DNA from: JALYNX01 sp035292605 | Lineage (GTDB): Bacteria > Actinomycetota > Acidimicrobiia > Spongiisociales > ZC4RG35 | NCBI GenBank assembly: GCA_035292605.1 | Contig: DATDPT010000187.1 | Location: 1-8,478 of the forward strand | Direction: 5' to 3' | DNA length: 8,478 nucleotides | Part shown: positions 6,177-8,478 of the stretch, in pieces | Numbering within the stretch: the first letter of the stretch is position 1 | How the letters are laid out: every line of letters begins with the position of its first letter | The notes under the pieces: model-generated | Told to the model about the DNA's origin: nothing | What the model saw: only the letters and a program-made list of their open reading frames with translations | The model's database searches: none | Translations under genes and position numbers: made by a program

Positions 6177-7286
6177 GCTACCGGGGAGGAAATCCCAGGC
6201 GGCTTCGTCTTCGTCACCCCAGGAGACGGGGATCGAAACCACATCCGAGGGCTCGCCGTTCTCGGGTGAGTGCCAGAAAACCCTCACCGTCACCTGGGTC
6301 GCCCCGAAGTCGAAGTCGTCGATATTGAAACTGAAGCCTCCCCAGCAGCCCGTCCCACAGGTTGCGGTGGTGAAGTCCTCGTACACGACGTTTCCGTCGA
6401 TATCGACCAACTCCAGGCTCACCGTCGCCTCGAAGACATTGGCAAAACCGGACACCACCAGGGGCTCATCAGCCACCCCGGATGCGGGGCTGTCGACGAT
6501 CACCGAGTTGAGCTGGTCCAGGAACGAGTCTCGGGCCAGGAACTCACTGATGTCGAGACCCTCGCTACCGAACGCAGTAACCGGCTGACCCCCCACCGTG
6601 AACATAACTCCCTCGATCTCACCGAAATTGGTTGCCGTGAAGATCAACTGGTTGAGCATGGTGAAATCGGCCAGCAACCCACCGGCTCCGTCCACGAAGG
6701 CCTCGTTCATCTCCACAATCATCAAGTGATTGTCTGAGGCATCCACGCTCAGTACCTCGACCTCATCAGGGATGGTCGTCTCAAACCCTGGCGGGGGAAC
6801 GAGATCGTCGTTGGTGAGCAGTTGAAGGGCGAGAAGCTCAGCCCGTTCTCCCTCGGGGCCAACTGCGATGGTCTGGAACGGAACAACCGCTGGATTGCTT
6901 GTGAAGGAGTTTTCTGGTGACTGGACAAGGAAGACGATCACCTCCTGTGCCTCGGCCGACGTGGTCGTGGTGGTCTCCGACGAGGTGGTGGTCGTCGCCT
7001 CCGCCTGCGTGCTCGAGGTCACGCTCGGCTCGCTCGACGAAGGCACTGTCGAGGTTGTCGTGGTTGCCACGGGGCCGACCTCGCCGCCACCCCGACTCAA
7101 CAACAATGGAATGGCAGCCAGGATCAGCACGATCGCGGCCGCACCGGCGAACATCAGGACAGGACTTCTTTTCGCACTGTTTGGTTGGGTCACGGTGACC
7201 TCCTCTGGGAAGGGCGGTGGCTCTGGGGACATGGCCACCAGCCGGTCGGCGAGTTCTTTCATTCTCTGGTCGTCGTATCCGCTCAT
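6174..7286 (-). CDS. membrane-anchored GerMN-Gmad2 domain protein, partner of the adjacent sigma factor
   Basis: The protein has 370 residues. An N-terminal ~42-residue cytoplasmic segment is followed by one transmembrane helix (about 43-64), then a Thr/Ser-rich linker (about 75-112). A GerMN domain follows (about 115-253; EGERAELLALQLL, then IPDEVEVLSVD, MNEAFVDG, FTATNF and VGGQPV). Last is a Gmad2 immunoglobulin-like domain (about 260-354; VDSPASGVADEPLVVSGFAN then VFEATV and VRVFWHSPENGEPSDVVSIP). The only cysteines, Cys310 and Cys314, could form an extracytoplasmic disulfide. GerMN and Gmad2 are known from spore germination proteins and actinobacterial lipoproteins, but occur widely outside spore formers. 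The ATG at 7286 overlaps the sigma stop as ATGA. The short cytoplasmic tail makes it a candidate anti-sigma or sensor, but it has no HxxxCxxC zinc motif. The role is inferred from context. Confidence 0.85.
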   Translation of the reverse strand: MSGYDDQRMKELADRLVAMSPEPPPFPEEVTVTQPNSAKRSPVLMFAGAAAIVLILAAIPLLLSRGGGEVGPVATTTTSTVPSSSEPSVTSSTQAEATTTTSSETTTTTSAEAQEVIVFLVQSPENSFTSNPAVVPFQTIAVGPEGERAELLALQLLTNDDLVPPPGFETTIPDEVEVLSVDASDNHLMIVEMNEAFVDGAGGLLADFTMLNQLIFTATNFGEIEGVMFTVGGQPVTAFGSEGLDISEFLARDSFLDQLNSVIVDSPASGVADEPLVVSGFANVFEATVSLELVDIDGNVVYEDFTTATCGTGCWGGFSFNIDDFDFGATQVTVRVFWHSPENGEPSDVVSIPVSWGDEDEAAWDFLPGS

Positions 7287-7732
7287 GACAGCCACTCCTT
7301 GAGATGCTTCCGGGCTCGAGCGAGGTGACGCTTCACCGCACCCGCGGTGACACCCATTTGTCTTGCGACTGTTTCGACCGGGAGATCAGCCCAGTAGGTG
7401 AGGAGAACGGCTGCCCTCTGTTGCATCGAGAGCCGTTCCACCGCCCTCAGGACATCGATGTCGACCTCCTGAGGCGAAGTTGCCTCGGCGGCCGCCGTCT
7501 TCAGCTCTCTGAGACGTCGGGAGAGGGTGCTCCGGTGGTGATCTGTGGCCACGCTGAGCACCGCTCGATAGAGATAGGCCCTTTGGTTGGTCACCTCGGG
7601 CCACCTCCTGGACGAAAAGGCCTTCAAACAAGCATCGGTCACCACGTCTGCAGCGTCAAAGGGCCCCACCAGGCCAGTCGCGTACCTGGTGAGCTCGACG
7701 GCGTATGACCGATATACCTGCTCGTTGTCCAT
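7283..7732 (-). CDS. short RNA polymerase sigma factor, ECF (sigma-70 region 2 plus region 4) type
   Basis: This is a promoter-specificity subunit of RNA polymerase. The 149-residue protein has a region 2 from about 5 to 65 (YRSYAVELTRYATGLVG, DAADVVTDACLKAF) and a region 4 from about 92 to 148 (LRAVERLSMQQRAAVLLTYW, then the helix-turn-helix LPVETVARQMGVTAGAVKRH and LARARKHLKEWL). This two-region layout and length fit a short SigE-like ECF factor. The start is ATG 7732, though the ribosome binding site (AGGTG, 2 nt away) is poor; GTG 7735 and ATG 7753 are in-frame alternatives. The frame stays open to 8467, but only as antisense of the divergent phosphodiesterase gene. It is co-transcribed with, and overlaps by 4 nt, the GerMN-Gmad2 gene. 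The target promoters are unknown. Confidence 0.9.
   Translation of the reverse strand: MDNEQVYRSYAVELTRYATGLVGPFDAADVVTDACLKAFSSRRWPEVTNQRAYLYRAVLSVATDHHRSTLSRRLRELKTAAAEATSPQEVDIDVLRAVERLSMQQRAAVLLTYWADLPVETVARQMGVTAGAVKRHLARARKHLKEWLS
7295..7300 (-). promoter_or_regulatory. ribosome binding site of the GerMN-Gmad2 gene
   Basis: AAGGAG on the minus strand lies within the last codons of the sigma factor gene, 8 nt before ATG 7286. It selects this ATG over the in-frame GTG at 7295, which the AAGGAG itself touches. Confidence 0.75.
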
Positions 7733-7837
7733 CACACCTGTGGCGGTGATCATGCACGTGAGACGGAGCCAACCGACGGATTGGGTGACAGGCCGGCCAT
7801 CGCTGGTTGCCTGCGGTCGCAATAGCCTGCCTGGGTG
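7733..7837. promoter_or_regulatory. divergent intergenic region between the sigma factor and phosphodiesterase genes
   Basis: This 105-nt spacer must carry promoters for both directions. On the plus strand TAGCCT (7823-7828) fits the TAnnnT -10 pattern and lies only 6 nt before GTG 7835 and 9 nt before ATG 7838. Neither start has a Shine-Dalgarno sequence, so the plus gene may be a leaderless transcript, which is common in actinobacteria. On the minus strand I see no convincing -35/-10 pair or classic ECF autoregulation motif. CACACCTGTG (7733-7742) next to the sigma start is near-palindromic, but short. Confidence 0.35.
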
Positions 7838-8478
7838 ATGATCAACCCCGACTACACCGGAGGTGGCCTGGCCAATCTGGTGACATACTTGGAGAGTCGT
7901 CTCACCGGTCACGATCTCGGTGTCTCTCTTCGCTCCGACCTGACCGCTGCGATTCCCGACGCCCGCACCTACGTCATGCTCCTGGTCGACGGTTTGGGAC
8001 TGGTTCAGCTCGGTCATCCCGCGGCAAAGGCGATGAGTGATGCCAACCGCGGAACGCTCCACGCCCCGTTTCCAACTACCACCAGCGTCTCTCTGGCCAC
8101 GGTGGCCACGGGTTTGCCCCCGTCCCAACACGGGCTGGTGTCTCATCTCGCCTGGATCGAGGAGGCGGGCGCGGTGGTCAACACCTTGAAATGGGTAGAT
8201 CTGGCAGGTCTTCCGGTGGTCCACCCTTACGCCTCGGTGCTGCCCGAGCCCAATCTCTGGGAACGACTGCGCGCCTCGGGTGTCGAGCCGATCACCGTCC
8301 AACCCGGGACGTTCGAAGGCAGCCCTTTGTCCCGTCTCCTCTATCGGGGAGCTCGGTTCGAAGCCACCTGGGACACCTCCGACCTGATCGACGCCACCGT
8401 GCAGCTGGCGGGAGCGGGGAGGCGGTTCATCTTCACCTATGTGTGGCAGGTCGATTTCGCGGCCCACGTCAACGGCCT
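7838..8478 (+). CDS. alkaline-phosphatase-superfamily phosphodiesterase / nucleotide pyrophosphatase-like protein, N-terminal part
   Basis: This is a metal-dependent hydrolase of the type I phosphodiesterase/nucleotide pyrophosphatase family. The visible part has 213 residues and the frame runs off the right edge. Active-site landmarks are the metal-binding Asp51 in VMLLVDGLGL, the nucleophile segment FPTTTSVSLATVATGL (78-93) with Thr82 the likely nucleophile by alignment with PTKT of NPP enzymes, QHGL (97-100), and VDFAAHVNG (205-213), where Asp206 and His210 match the D-x-x-x-H metal motif. No signal peptide is visible, so it is probably cytoplasmic. The substrate cannot be told from the sequence. 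The start is ATG 7838 or the adjoining GTG 7835, both without a ribosome binding site. It is transcribed divergently from the sigma operon and may be functionally unrelated to it. Confidence 0.88.
   Translation, partial: MINPDYTGGGLANLVTYLESRLTGHDLGVSLRSDLTAAIPDARTYVMLLVDGLGLVQLGHPAAKAMSDANRGTLHAPFPTTTSVSLATVATGLPPSQHGLVSHLAWIEEAGAVVNTLKWVDLAGLPVVHPYASVLPEPNLWERLRASGVEPITVQPGTFEGSPLSRLLYRGARFEATWDTSDLIDATVQLAGAGRRFIFTYVWQVDFAAHVNG

Noticed and set aside
6174..7286. Evidence that the organism forms endospores
   Set aside because: GerMN and Gmad2 domains are widespread in non-spore-forming actinobacteria, and nothing else here points to sporulation.
7736..8467. Open minus-strand extension of the sigma factor frame, antisense to the phosphodiesterase gene
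   Set aside because: The extension has no family similarity and is Gly/Arg/His-rich. It lies opposite a gene with clear catalytic motifs. The recognisable sigma region begins only at about 7732.

Overview
The window looks like a piece of a high-GC actinobacterial chromosome. The family Acidimicrobiia is my best guess, but this is inference with no marker gene to confirm it. The evidence is the GC-rich third codon positions, several GTG starts, tightly overlapping genes, Thr/Ser-rich extracytoplasmic linkers, and Nuo subunits that resemble the second nuo cluster I remember from Streptomyces.

Layout. Positions 1-5994 (minus strand) hold one operon for a proton-pumping complex I, read nuoA-B-C-D-H-I-J-K-L from right to left. 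nuoL runs off the left edge. Gene junctions are overlapping or nearly so: nuoA/nuoB by 10 nt, nuoB/nuoC by 20 nt, nuoD/nuoH by 4 nt and nuoH/nuoI by 1 nt. The exception is a 136-nt gap between nuoI and nuoJ that folds into a strong nested hairpin. Positions 5995-6173 hold a probable nuo promoter, a rho-independent terminator for the upstream minus-strand operon, and a further inverted-repeat block. Positions 6174-7732 (minus strand) are a two-gene operon: a short ECF-type sigma factor, then a membrane-anchored GerMN-Gmad2 protein that starts inside the sigma stop codon (ATGA overlap). A 105-nt divergent intergenic region follows. From 7838 a plus-strand gene for an alkaline-phosphatase-superfamily phosphodiesterase runs off the right edge.

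How the genes work together. NuoB, C, D and I form the peripheral Fe-S/quinone-reducing arm. NuoA, H, J, K and L form the membrane proton-translocating arm. nuoE, nuoF and nuoG, which encode the NADH-oxidising module, are absent from their usual place between nuoD and nuoH. The cluster is therefore of the 11-subunit type, whose electron donor is not evident here. The quinone site also departs from textbook complex I: NuoD has Trp86 where the quinone-binding Tyr is expected and Glu138 where an Asp is expected, and NuoH has Ile221 at a usually acidic position. The sigma/GerMN-Gmad2 pair looks like a transmembrane signalling module, with the membrane protein as a candidate regulator of its sigma factor.

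There is no gene-free stretch over 300 bases. I saw no rRNA, tRNA, CRISPR array or mobile element. The points most worth following are the altered quinone-site residues together with the missing NADH module, the nuoI-nuoJ RNA structure, and the sigma/GerMN-Gmad2 pair.
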